DNA of 64,000 nucleotides from Boesenbergia rotunda. Its lineage: Eukaryota > Streptophyta > Magnoliopsida > Zingiberales > Zingiberaceae. This document shows, one piece after another, positions 9,236-21,329 of this stretch. The DNA lies in the NCBI GenBank assembly GCA_024364735.1, contig JAGFNQ010004015.1, forward strand, positions 186,001 to 250,000. The letters are read 5' to 3'. The number at the start of each line of letters is the position of its first letter. Position 1 is the first letter of the stretch. Below the pieces are notes generated by a model. That model did no database searches, was not told where the DNA came from, and was given only the letters and a program-made list of their open reading frames with translations. A program made the translations under genes and the position numbers.

Positions 9236-11991
9236 CTCCATGGAAAGTGTACCAGCATACACATCTATCTTGGTTCTAGCAGTCTTCAGAAATGGTCTTC
9301 CTAAAATAAGTGGAGAACGGTGTGCAAGATAATCTCCCTCCATGTCCAAGATATAAAAATCTGCAGGAAATACCAGCTCCTTTACCTTCACCAAAACATC
9401 TTCAATCATACCAGCTGGGTGGGTGTGACTCCAGTCTGCTAGCTGTATCACCACGCCAGTAGGCTATAAAGGGCCTATACCAAGCATCTGAAATACTGAC
9501 CTGGGCATCACATTTATGGAAGCTCCTAAATCAAGCATAGCATCATGGAATGTGGTGCTCCCTATCTCACAAGATACAGTAAATACCTCTGGGTCTTCAT
9601 ACTTCTGAGGAATGGAGTGGATAAGTGCTGAAATATTTTTCCCTAAGCTAACCAAGTCATTTTCCTTAAGTTTCTTCTTGTGAACACAGAGATCTTTCAA
9701 AAACTTGGCATACTTAGGAATCTGTTTAATCATAGTCAGCAAAGGTACATTAATCTCTACTTTACTGAAAAGTTTTACCAGTTCATTATACTCCTTGGCT
9801 TTCTCCTCCTCCACTTGTCTTTTGGCTTGTGTTTTTCGGTGTGGAAAGGGTAAGGGAACTCTCAATTCATCTTCTTTGGCCGAAAGTGGTGGGGCTGATT
9901 TCTGGGCTGCTGTCCCATGCGAAGTAGCTGTTGTAAAATCTGTCTCAGCACTGATTTCTCCTCCTTTTCCACCAAAATTGCAGGATTACATGAGGAAGGG
10001 GTTGGGCACGGACTAGGGGTGGAACCAACTGAATTTGAAGTCATTTCAGGGCTATTTTGAGCTGGAAATGGAGGTGCTGTCCTATTTTCAGAAATTTCAG
10101 CTCTTGGACCATTTTGAGATGATATAACATTCTCACTCCTCAAAGTAATAGCACTCACATTTCCTTTCGGATTGGGAACAACTTGGGAAGGTAGTTGGCT
10201 TGATCCTTGAGCTTGACTTTGATTTATCCCACTAGCCAATTGACCCATTTGCCTCTCGAAGTTTTGTATGGTGGGAAACATTTGTTGTTGTTGTTGTTGT
10301 TGTTGTAAAACTTGTTGTAGCATCTCCATCATTTGTTGTTGTTACGCATTTCCTCCACTTGAGCCCCCATACCCTCCTTGGTTAGCATAGTGCCTTGACT
10401 GACCTTGAAAGGAAGAAGTAGTAGGCTGAAATTGTTGAACTTGCTGGGATCCCTGAAAATAGGGCTGTTGGGGTTGATAAGAGGGTTGACATGCTTGGAA
10501 ACCTTGCTGAGAGTTATAGCCCTGAAAAGTCTGGTTCTGAAGTGGAAAATTCTGTTGTGAGGACTGAATTTGCATAGGCTGGAAACTTGGATTGTAGGGT
10601 TGTGAGGGCTGGAGATTATGCTTCTTTTGAGGTTGGAAAGTTTGAAATGATTGAAAACCTTGCTGCCCTTGCTGATATGGCTGGAATTGAGGTTGGAATT
10701 GCTGAAATTGGGGTTGAAACTGCTGCTGAGTTTGCTGAAAATTTGGCTGAAATGTAGGCTGTAAATTTTGATTCGAAGGCTGAAAAACTTGCTGATTTTG
10801 CTGAGTTTGTTGGAGCTGCTGTGATGTTTGCTAGAATTGTTGTTGCTGAGGGTTCTATTGGTAGAAAGACTTCCCATAGCTCAGATTTGGATGATCCCTC
10901 CAACCAGGATTATAAGTAGAGGAGTAAGGGTTGTTTCTTGCTTGAAATTGTCCCCTAACCAATGTCGCTAGTGACTCATCTTGTTGGAGGTTGGGACATG
11001 AATCTGAATTGTGTTCTTGGCTAGCGCAAATGCCACATACACTCATCACTTGGCTTGATTGTGGAGGTACTGAAGGAGTTAAATTTTGCCTTGCAATATT
11101 TAGTTCCATTTGCTTAACCATTGATGTGAGCTCTATCAATGCATTCTTAATCTCCTTCTGATCATTAGGAACTACCTGAACTTCACCCACTCCTCTAGTG
11201 GTCAATGCTCTGCTTCCAAATTGTTGTGAGTTCTCAGCCATATTAGAAATGAACTCCCTAGCTTGATCTGACATTTTGTTCACTAGGGCTCCTCCAGCTG
11301 CTGCATCTATCATAATCCTGTCCATCTGCAACAATCCCTCATAAAAATACTGAATCAGAAGCTGCTCGTTGATCTGGTGCTGTGGGCAACTTGAACAAAG
11401 TTTGTTGAATCTCTCCCAGTAGTCATAAAGTGTCTCACCCACCACTTGCTGAATGCCACAAATGCTTTTTCTAATGATTGCTGTTCTGGAGGCTGGGAAA
11501 TATTTTTCCAAAAATGCTTTCTTCATAGAAATCCAACTAGACACGTGCCCAGTAGGTAAGTAGTAAAACCAATCTTTTGCTGCTCCTGTCAGTGTAAAGG
11601 GAAAAGCTCTCAGCTTGATATCTTCTTCTGAAATGCCCTGAGGCTTCATAGTGGAGCATACAACGTGAAACTCATGCAGGTGCCTATTTGGATCTTCTCC
11701 AGATAATCCTTGAAACTTGGGCAGCAAATGGATGAGTCCAGATCTAAGCTCAAAATCACCAGCAAGCTCTGGATAAGCAATGCTGGAATACTGAAATGTA
11801 GCATCTGGTGCTGCGAGTTCCTTCATAGTCTTCTGGTGGTCTGCCATGATACTGCCTGAATGAGTGGGAATAGACTGAAGAGGAGGAATATCAATAGTCT
11901 CTGAAAGTGTGCCTTGGTTCCTCCTTGCTCTGAAAGTCCTCTCAATTTCAGGGTCAAATTCTTCAAGATCACCACCTGTAGACCTGGTCAT
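9231..11991 (-). pseudogene. gag: Athila-type gag-protease (element B, copy 1)
   Basis: Read right to left. Gag starts at the ATG at 11991, 146 bp after the primer site. The gag core has Athila hallmarks (LPKFQGLSGEDPNRH; FHVVCSTMKPQG; AAKDWFYYLPTG; FLEKYFPASRTA) and a CCHC knuckle, CGICASQEHNSDSC. A long Gln-rich region (10340-10860) is cut by in-frame stops near 10855 and 10340. A frame change near 9880-9900 leads to the protease, with DLGASINVMP as active site (Athila elements usually have DLG rather than DTG) and ILGRPFL. One stop lies at 9464. The frame is cut at 9231 by the A insertion, and the missing downstream half matches 21329 leftward (SMEIG resumes as IGDTVVQF). Confidence 0.85.
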
Positions 11992-12136
11992 AAAATCAAA
12001 AACAAATCACAGTAAAAGTAGATAGAAAAATGAAACAAGTAAAATAAATCACCAGATATAGCAGTAAGCACAAAAATAAATCAAGAAAGATGTGAAATAA
12101 GCGCACAAGCAAAACTCAAACAAATCAACTAGTTGC

Positions 12137-12154
12137 TTCCCCGCAATGGCGCCA
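12137..12154 (-). other. Primer binding site of Athila element B (tRNA-Asp type)
   Basis: On the minus strand TGGCGCCATTGCGGGGAA lies 7 bases after the LTR end. It closely fits the tRNA-Asp primer site typical of Athila/Tat elements, and it shows the LTR at 12162-14818 serves as a 5' LTR for the gag at 11991. Confidence 0.85.
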
Positions 12155-12161
12155 AAAATTT

Positions 12162-14818
12162 TGATGAACCCGAACTAGGTGTCACAAATGTGGGTCTCAA
12201 AATTTAGATATGTGTAAGCTGGAAACCCTTTTTACAATCAAAGATGAAAACGTAGTAAAGGGGCCACAGGTCGTATTTTTCCTAGGGCTAGTTGAGGTTG
12301 TTTGATTCGAGCTCGAGTTTATGTGTCCTTTATGAATTTTGGGTTTCAAATAAAATTTAGGTTTTGGGTTGCAATCTAAAATGAAATCGCAATAAAAATG
12401 AAGGAAAACTAAACAAATGAACTAAACAAGCGATAGCAAGTGATAACTCAATCAAAAAGAAACCGACTCAACCAAGGGAACTTAACTAAATTTGGAAGAG
12501 CAAATCTGAGTTCAAATGCAATTAAATGCTAAACAAAGGAATAAAAACAGTGGCTGAATTTTCAGTTAAACTAATGCAAGAACATATCTCCGGAATCAAG
12601 CTCAAATCAAACAAATGGAAGCTAGCTACAAAATCTAGAAAAAAAACTGATGCATACATGATGAGAGAGTTCCGAAACAACCAAATGTAATACTAACTGA
12701 TTTCAAACTCCAAAACACACTAAAAGTTGCAATTAACTTGTCACCTACACCTGCCGAAACTTGTCTTGATATAATGTGAAGAAATCAGCAAACTTGGCAC
12801 TTAAACAAGGAAAACTGATGTGCTGAAATGATGCTAAATGCGACACTATAAGCTGATATAAAGCAAATGCAACTGAAGCAAACAAATCAAATGCAAATTC
12901 AGAAACAATTGAACGGAAAGCAACAATTCAGATTCCCCAAACTGATGTGCCGAAATGTATCAAATGCTGATGGGGAATGCAGAATTTCAATAAGCCACTG
13001 CAGAGTTTCAAAACAATTTGATGTGAAGCCAAACAGAACAACTGAAATTGAATGCTCCACACTAGAGATCGGATAAGAATTGACAGATCTAAGTTTCACT
13101 TGATACAAAATTCAGCAACATGTGAACCTAATGTGCAGAAATGAAATTCTGAATAACAGAATTTGGATTCGATTCAAACACGCTTATGGCAAACGCAGAA
13201 ATTAAACCAAATTGCTAAACAAACTCAGATCAATTGCATTAACAAACTAAATGTGGTCTTCAATTGCAGGAATTAAGCTGGACACTAATCGAATTGGAAA
13301 CAAGCTGAAGAATCTCGAAACTGAACTAAAATTTTAGAACAGGGTTGATACGCAAACAATAAAATGGCACGCAAGCAATGGAGTGTAAACTAATTGAAAT
13401 TAATTCTGATTGTCCACTACACAAACTCCTAAACTACATAACTTGAAGAATCAAAACCTAGTTATGCGAAAACAATTCAGATACGAAATCTAAGTAGCTG
13501 GAACAGATAATTTAGAACTGAAATTGAGTGCAGAAATGAAATTACAGCTAAATACAATGAAAATTAACCAAGTAAACTAATCCTCAATCCTTCCCTATCT
13601 CAAAACCTCCTTGTTCGTCACACAAGGGCAAGCCAAGAACCCCTTCAGCTCCGCAAATCACTGAAAAACAGCTTCAATCGATTGACTCTGCTCAATCTGC
13701 ACTCAGCTCGGGAAATCCAATCCGAACTCCTCGATCTCAATGAATGCGATTGCGATGATGATTTGAAGATGCTCTAAGCTCACCTGAGGACCCCTACAGA
13801 TGGCTCAGATGGACGGAAATGGAACACGGATGAGATCCAAGTGATCGGACCACAGAACTGTTGAAACCCTCAAACAGCTCTGTTCAGCACAATTTTGACC
13901 TGAAATCTCCAAAGAAACTATCTCCCAATGATTCAGATCTTGATCCAAGGTTGAGGTTGAGGTGGTCACGCCTTCAAACTAAAGAAATTGCGAGAAAAAT
14001 GAAGAACAAACGAAGAAGGAGCACAGTTGCTGCGAAGACGCGACGAGGAAGAAGCTGAGGGAAAATTTGATTAAATGCTAAGGAATGAACGACCCAGATT
14101 GATTTGGCTTGATCTAACGACTAAAAATGCTCTGATTGAACCCAAAATTTAATGACGTTGATCAGCGGTTAGGATCTGCCTCGGGGTATCTTGGATCTTC
14201 CAGATTTGCAATGGATGGCCCAGATCAACCTGATCTTTGTGGACAGTCTAGGTCCTCCCGAGCTCGATCCAACGGTCAAATAATCTCTGATTTTGATAAA
14301 ACCTTCAGATCTTGATCCAAATGCTTGATTAACCTTAATCCCAGCTCCGATTCACTAGATCAGTGGCAGATGGTCTGGATCTTCTCTTTTCTCAAATGAA
14401 TGGTCTAGATCCCCTTGTCTTGATCCAACAGTTGGATCTTCTCCAATTTGCCCCTAAACCTCCAAATCTCATTAAGATGATCAGATCTACCTTGCCTCTG
14501 CTTGGATCCATCTGATTTGCCCTGGATGATCGAGATCTTCTTAACTTATGAATGGACGGCTCACAGTTCTCCAGAGCTTGATCGCCTTGATCTGAGCCTG
14601 ATCCTGACCATTCTTGACCTCGGTCTATGATCCTTTCATGCCTACAAAAATAGATCGACAATTAAGTTCAAAAATATTTCAAATGTATAAAGATTTGCAA
14701 TAAAGCCCAAAATAGAACTAATCTATGGACCCGAGGGTAAATTCAATGTTATGCATGTAAAATATGGGTCAAACATGGATTTTAACATGTGAAATAATCA
14801 ATAAAATAGCACTTATCA
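12162..14818 (-). repeat. Athila element B LTR (shared between two B units)
   Basis: 2,657 bp. On the minus strand it starts TGATAAGTGCTATTTTATTG at 14818, right after a polypurine tract, and ends GGGTTCATCA at 12162, just before the tRNA-Asp primer site. It therefore has a 3'-LTR boundary on one side (integrase, 18248) and a 5'-LTR boundary on the other (gag, 11991): one LTR between two internal regions. The sequence is rich in AAATGC/CTGAAATTC-type words and has no credible ORF. Confidence 0.85.
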
Positions 14819-14832
14819 ACTCCCCCACACTT
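14819..14832 (-). other. Polypurine tract of element B
   Basis: AAGTGTGGGGGAGT on the minus strand abuts the LTR start TGATAAG. It is the plus-strand primer site. Confidence 0.85.
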
Positions 14833-17800
14833 AAGCTTGAGCGTCTCGCGAAACTACTAAATACGTATCCCTTAGACTTTTTCGAAGCATAATTAGAAAC
14901 AAATGAAAAGAAATTACCTAGGGTCGTCAATTCTCAAAAATCTAAGCTCTATGGATTAGTATCTCGTCCTTAAATCAACAACTTAGCCTTTTCCTCCTTC
15001 ATGAGTCATTGAGATGAATTTAACTCACTAAGCCTTTCAAGGGATGTTTTGGTGGCTCTCTCCTTAAGTTCTAAGTTGATGATGGAAGTGGAGATTACTC
15101 AAACACATATGCTTCTTGCACTACCATAGGCTTGCTTTTTATCTATTCTCCACCATTATTTATGATTAGGATCAACATATACAAAAACAAGCCAAAGACA
15201 TAGAAAATGGTAAGAAATGGAGTAAAAGCCAAGAAAATAGAAAATTTGATGAAGTGGGAGACTTGGTTGCTCAAGAATGTTTCCAATGTGCTTTGCCCCT
15301 CTTGTCAGTCCTCTAGTGAAATAAAAAGTGTGGTGAAGTCAAATTTGAACAATGCCTTTGATTTGGGTGAAGAAAACCCTATTAGTCTCAAGGTGCCGAG
15401 TTTGCCCTTTTTTGCCAATCTTGCTTCCTTCTTTTTCCTTGTTCTCTTTTTTTTTTTTAGAACTGCAAAAATGAATTTCTCTTTATATCAGCTGCTTTCT
15501 TTCTCTCTAGTAAAAATTAGAATGGAATTGGAGCAAGGCTTTGATTCGGATGATGAACTCCCTTGTGTGCCATTTTGCTTCTTCTCTCTTATTTTTTTTC
15601 ATGCTGTTTCTCTTCTTTTTTTTTTCAAGCTCTGAATTCTTCTAATGTAGCATTACGGATCAGATTTGTATCAGAGAACATATGATATCAAGTAACATAG
15701 ATACTCAACATACAACTTTCACTAAACAACCCTTGCAACTCACTCTTGATACACTTCACTTTCTCTAGTTGGCACACTCATTCACTTTCCTTTTTCTCTT
15801 TTTTTTCTTCTTTTTCCAGATCCCAGCTCCACAACAATTCATTTTCAAATCAAGAATCTGATTTCTCAAACAATTGGCATCACATCATAGAGGAGAATTT
15901 TAGCCACTGCACTACACTGCCAAATTTCTTCCTTTTTTTTTTTTCGATCTGAAATTCCATCAACCACATATACTTAATTCCATTTCACTGGTGAATGTTT
16001 TGTTCTTACACCCTATCAGCAGCTCTTGCATTAGTTTCAGATTAGTTTCAACCAGTAATTTCTGTTTAAAATCAGTGATGCACTGTTGATTTCTCCAATT
16101 CAGCTTCACAAACTATCCTTCAATGGACTTGTATCATTTCAGCAGCTCCAAGTTGATTTGTTCAGCTGCAATTCATCTTCTCCCAAAGTATTTCTGATTC
16201 CTACAGCAAAGAACAGCTGCAATCAGCTTCTAACAGGGTGGCCGAACAACTTCAGAAAAAATTTGTTTCCTTTTGGCACACATTTTTGCCTTGCGTGCCA
16301 TATTCTTTCTTCATTGCAGAATTTTCTTCATAAATGCTTCATTTGATTTCGGCACTGCATCACTGGCTTTCACAACCCAAATTTCAGTTTTCACTTGATA
16401 CTAATTTGTGCCGAAACACAACCATAGTCCTAGCACTTCAAATCTGATTTTTCTTTGTTAATGTGCTTGATACTTACTCACTTGATACTACTATATTCTT
16501 CAATTGCTAGCAAAATGTGCACTAGTTTCAGTTCTGCACAGCTGAATTCTAGCTTCTCTCAAAATGTTTCTGATTTTATAGCCCTAGAAAACTTCATTTC
16601 AGCTTCATCTTGATGCAAACTATCTTGATGATAACATAACCTTCTGATTTTTTTTCTTTACCAGCTGCAATTGTTTCAGATTTCAACCTTTTCAATCTTG
16701 CTGCATTTCATAATCTCTCATAGATGTCGGATAACTGTGCTTAACCCTTACCAGCAATCCTTGCAATTCAATTCAGTTTCGGCTTCAAATCATTTCAGCT
16801 TCCCTTCCATTGCTAATCTGCACACAAAAACTCCCTTCTTTCCTCTGTTTGGCACAGATTTCAGCATTGGTTCAGATTTGTTCAGCTTCAACTCAGCTTA
16901 GCTGCTTAATACAGCTGCAGTTCATCTTGATAAAAAGTTTACTGATTTTCCTAGCAAAATACAGCTGCAACTCAATTCAATCTCTGATCAGTAAGTTGGA
17001 TGCCAGCCTCAACACTGCACTGCATTGCATTTCCTGTTTTTGATCTGGAAATCCAAGCATTTTTGCCAAAGTCCACAGCTTCAACTCTTCAGATTAGTCA
17101 GCTGCACTCAATTACTGATCTATTCAGCTACAATTCAAAAACAACTTAATTTTGTTCAGCTGCAGTTTAGAACAATCTTGATCGAACATGCTCCAAAAAT
17201 TTTTTCTCTTTGGCAAAGAAATTTTTCTTTGTTGGTATGCCATTTTTTTCAGATTTTTCCATTACTTGCCACTTGAATCTTCAAAGTATAATAAGAATCT
17301 AGATGCTCCACTTGCTTCCATCTTACTTGCTCCTTCTTGACACCAAACTCAACTCAATATGTAATTGTTTCCATCCTTTCATTGCAGAAATTTTTTTCTT
17401 TTGGATCAAAATGCCTCCTTGATACAAAACTTTTCCAAAACATTAATCACTCCCCCACACTTAATCCTTTGTCCGTCTCGGGCAAAGTACCATTAAGAAA
17501 CATCTCAAACAACAAGTCCATAGAAAAATGTGGTTAAGAGTAGGAAACAAGGAAAGAAAAGTAGAATAAACATGATTAGTGCAAAAAATTGATATGGAAA
17601 GGTAAACAAATTGATTAGTCCCTATAGATGTGGTCCAATCATTAAAATATGGTTTTGAAAGAACCTAAGAAAGATCTAGAGTACAATAACATATGTGTGT
17701 CACAAATATAAGGCTAATTCTCACTAGGCAAAAATAATTCATCTCAAGTCCTCAATTAAGAATCTAAAGCCAAATAGTACTCAAGCATCCAAGAATTCAT

Positions 17801-18247
17801 CCATGAGCTCAAACCTTAAGTTTTAACAACCAAATTTAATTTATTTTCAAAAGACTCTAAAATGCTATGGAGATAACCTATAGGGATACATTTATTCACT
17901 AACAACAAAAATGCTAAAAGAAATAATATAGTATTTACAAAGTCTATTTATTCATTTTATGTTGCCTAAGAATTTATTATCAACTACTCACTTCAAAAAG
18001 AGAAAAATTTATTCCTAGAAACATGAAAACGATATATACAATGAAATGTAGGTGTATAAAAAGTGAACTCCCCTTAAGTTGGGTAGATAGCTTCGTTCAT
18101 GTCCAAACCATCCACCTCTAGCTCCTTTAGTTCTTCAAAGTACCTTTTGAGCCGGTGGCCATTGACTTTCCAAATAAAACCATTAGATACATCTTGAATT
18201 GCCACAACACCATAGGGAAAAATGTTAGATAGAATAAATGGACCATC
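14833..18247 (-). other. Athila 3' non-coding region between integrase and LTR
   Basis: About 3.4 kb with no convincing gene. Athila elements often carry an env-like ORF here, but I see only short, low-complexity frames. Stretch 15700-17440 repeats words such as CAGCTGCAATTC, TTTCAGATTT and CTTGATAC on the plus strand, with T8-T10 runs. A second polypurine block lies at 17449-17462. Confidence 0.7.
17449..17462 (-). other. Second, upstream polypurine tract of element B
   Basis: The same 14-mer AAGTGTGGGGGAGT as at 14819-14832, and the flank also matches (CGTCTCG about 15 nt away in both). It may be an internal plus-strand primer or the edge of an old duplication. Confidence 0.65.
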
Positions 18248-19458
18248 CTACCTTGACCTTAATATACCTTTTATCAATTTGAGCCTTGATTTGTACAATA
18301 ATACCTTGTCACCAATTTGGAAATCTTTCTTTACAATGTGCTTGTCATGGAAGTTCTTGGTCTTTTCCTTGTAGATCCTTGAATTTTCAAATGCTTCTAG
18401 CCGAATTTCTTTAAGTTCTTGGAGTTGCAATTTTCTCTCTTCTCCTGCCTTGGTAGCATCGAAATTACAAGCCTTCACCGCCCAATATGCCTTGTGCTCT
18501 ATTTCCACGGGGAGGTGACAAGCTTTACAATATACCAAGCGGTAGGGAGACATACTAATTGGTGTCTTAAATGTTGTTCTGTAAACCCAAAGTGCATCAT
18601 CTAATCTTTTGCTCCAATCTTTTCTAGTGGGCCCAACTATCTTCTCCAGAATAGATTTGATCTCTCTGTTTGAAATCTCAGCCTGTCCATTTGTTTGGGG
18701 ATGGTAAGATGTAGAAACTTTATGTAGAACCCCATATTTACTCAGCAGTGCCTTCATGTGTTTGTTGCAAAAATGAGATCCTTGGTCACTAATTATGGCT
18801 CTTGGAATTCCAAACCTGCAGAAAATGTGTGACCTAACAAAACTACAAACAACAGAAGAATCATCAGTCTTGGAGGGAATGACCTCCACCCATTTTGAAA
18901 CATAATCCACAGCAAGTAAAATATACAGATAACCATAAGATGCAGGAAAAGGTCACATAAAATCTATTTCCCAAACATCAAAAATCTCACAGTAAAACAT
19001 AGTGTTTTGGGGCATCTCATGTCTCGCTCCTATGTTCCCAGTTCGCTGACATCTATCACAATTTTTAAAAAGAAATATGAATCATGAAAAAGGGTGGGCC
19101 AGTATAATCCACATTCTAACACTTTTCTAGCAGTTCTTTGGGGTCCAAAATGCCCCCCACAAGCTGATGAATGACAAAATGTAAGGACAGAAGAAAACTC
19201 ATGATCTGGTACGCATCACCTAATTATTTGGTCATTACAAAATTTCCATAAATAAGGATCATCCCACAAATAAAACTTTGTATCACTTTTGAGTTTATCT
19301 TTTTGAGCCTTAGAAAAGTGAGTGGGAAAAACATGTGCAACTAGATAATTAACTAGGTCTACATACCACGGGGTCTCACCATGTACTGCAATCAAGTGCT
19401 CATCTCTGAAATCATCATCAATGGTGGTGGGAGATCCATCTCCTTCAAGTCTGCTCAA
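18248..19458 (-). pseudogene. pol: Athila integrase (element B)
   Basis: Read from 19458 to 18248. An N-terminal segment (WYVDLVNYLVAHVFP) leads to the HHCC zinc finger (HEFSSVLTFCHSSACGGHFG, then CDRCQRTG) near 19200-19050. The DDE core follows (VDYVSKWVEVI; SDQGSHFCNK; HPQTNGQAEISNREIK) and a basic C-terminus (GDKVLLYKSRLKL). In-frame stops: TGA near 19213-19215 (probably from CGA) and TGA at 18953-18955. The frame ends early near 18248, so the extreme C-terminus is lost. The catalytic residues are visible, but the protein is broken at least twice. Confidence 0.88.
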
Positions 19459-20784
19459 GTGATCTGCAACTAGGTTCTCTTTTCCACTTCTGTCTCTGAT
19501 CTCCAGGTCAAATTCTTAGAGTAGGAGCATCCATCTGATCAATCTAGGTTTTGCATCAGGCTTTTTCAACAAGTATTTCAGAGCTGCATGATCAGAAAAA
19601 ATAATAACATGTGAGCACAATAAGTAAGATCTGAATCTATCCAAAGCAAAAACAATGGCAAGAAGCTCCTTTTCAGTGGTGGTGTAGTTTGCTTGGGCGA
19701 CATCTAGGGTTTTGGAGGCGTAGCAAATGACATGAGGTGCTCCATCAACCCTCTGTGCTAGAACAGCTCCCACTGCAAAATTAGAGGCATCACACATTAA
19801 TTCGAAGGGTAAATTCCAATCAGGTGATTTAATAAAAGGAGCTGAGGTTAGAGCCTCCCTGAGTCTGTGAAAAGCTTCTTTGCACTTATCATCAAAATGA
19901 AACTCAACATCTTTCTGCAAAAGTCGTGTCAAGGGTCGAGCAATCAAGCTGAAGTCTCTAATAAATCTGCGGTAGAAACCTGCATGTCCAAGTAAAGCAC
20001 GAACATCTCGTACGCATACGGGATAAGATAAAGAAGAAATAACACTGATTTTTGCAGGATCTACATCTATACCTTTCCGAGAGACTATATGTCCAAGTAT
20101 GATCCCATTCTCTACCATGAAGTGGCATTTTTCAAAATTGAGAACAATGTTAGTTTGAATGCAACGATGTAAAACCCTAGACAAATTATCTAAGCATGAA
20201 TCAAAAGACGTGCCAAATACTGAAAAATCATCCATGAATATCTCGATACAGTCCTCTAGCAACTCACTAAATATACTTGCCATGCATCTCTGAAATGTAC
20301 CGGGTGCGTTGCAGAGTCCGAAGGGCATACGTCTGTAGGCAAAAGTGCCAAAGGGGCAAGTGAAGGTAGTCTTCTCCTGGTCCTCTGGATCTATGTAAAT
20401 CTGAAAGTAGCCTGAAAATCAATCCAAGAAACAATAATGCGACTTCCCTGCCAGTCTCTCAAGCATCTGATCAATAAAGGGTAAAGGGAAGTGATCTTTC
20501 CTTGTGACCTTGTTGAGCTTCCTGTAATCAATGCAGACTCTCCAGGAATTCTTAACTTTGGTGGGCACTAGTTCATTGATTTCATCTGCCACCACGGTCA
20601 CTCCAGATTTCTTGGGCACCACGTGAATAGGACTAACCCACTGACTGTCAGAAATAGGGTAAATAATACCTTCCTGTAGAAGTCGAGTCACCTCTTTCTT
20701 TACAACGTTCAAAATAAGTGGATTGAGTCTCCTTTGTGGTTGCCTCACGGGTTTGACATTTTCTTCCAAAAATATCATATGCAT
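19459..20784 (-). pseudogene. pol: Athila reverse transcriptase-RNase H (element B)
   Basis: The RT begins near 20784 (NPLILNVVKKEVTRLLQEG; VCIDYRKLNKVTRKDHFPLP) and includes the active site FMDDFSVFG near 20250 and the thumb (VRALLGHAGFYRRFIRDFS). RNase H follows (DASNFAVGAVL, KELLAIVFALD, SDHAALKYLL). In-frame stops: TGA near 20415 (FLD-stop-FSGY, expected Gly) and TAA near 19515 (LLL-stop-EFDLE, probably from CAA). The domain order is normal and the two catalytic aspartates are present, so this is a recently broken copy. Confidence 0.9.
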
Positions 20785-21329
20785 ACAGATAGCTGGGCTA
20801 ATACCTGGTATATCTGATAGAGTTCACCGAATTGCCTTCTTGTAATGCCTCAAGATTTGCAATATTTTTCTTCCTGTTCTGACTCCAAATGCTGTGCAAT
20901 AATCACAGGAAAAGACTGCTCCTCTCCTAGGTATGCATACTTCAAGTGGCCTTGTAATGGCTTCAGTTCAATCTGGCCTTCCTCAGTGGGTATGAGTGAT
21001 CCTTGGGGCTCTGTGCAATCACCTACACTATGAATCTCAAGAGAAATAGGTGATCCTTGAGGCTCTGTGCAATCCCCTATACCTAGAATATCCTCAATAG
21101 CTGGAAATGCATCTGAAATATCTTCTAAAAAATCCTCAGTCTCAGCAGTAAATACTCTCTCAGCCTCCTCTGAATAAATATCTTCTCCAGAAAAATGAGG
21201 TAAAAATCTCTCAGCCTCTAACTCTGTATCCTCCAACTCCTCAAGAATATCCATGCTCATGATGGAGTGGTCCTCTCTCGGATGCTTCATAGCATCAAAA
21301 ATGCTGAACTGAACTACCGTGTCTCCAAT
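20785..21329 (-). pseudogene. pol: Athila protease-RT linker, 5' end cut by the chromovirus insertion
   Basis: The frame enters from the insertion site at 21329 as IGDTVVQFSIFDAMKHP and continues through an acidic linker (EELEDTELEAE; EEAERVFTAETED) containing two near-identical copies of GDCTEPQGS about 20 residues apart. It stops near 20850, then reaches the RT. The other half of the split protease is at 30689-30912 (this unit) and 9231-9454 (the other unit). Confidence 0.8.
21325..21329. other. Target-site duplication CCAAT, left side of element A2
   Basis: CCAAT directly precedes TGTAACACC. The same five bases follow the right LTR at 30689-30693, and removing A2 plus one CCAAT rejoins the Athila protease frame. 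Confidence 0.95.

Larger units (their letters stand above)
2586..10947 (+). repeat. Large duplicated segment, copy 1 (LTR tail, A internal region, A LTR, Athila gag-protease)
   Basis: This segment recurs at 24060-32403 with near identity and a constant offset of 21,458 bp at the A LTR end (9230 against 30688). Both copies start or stop at sequence gaps (N run at 2585; n at 32404). Scattered substitutions and homopolymer length differences show the copies are not byte-identical. Confidence 0.85.

Noticed and set aside
10329..10877. Asn/Ser-rich and Ala/Ser-rich frames over Athila gag
   Set aside because: They are shifted readings of the Gln-rich gag linker, which matches Athila in the gag frame.
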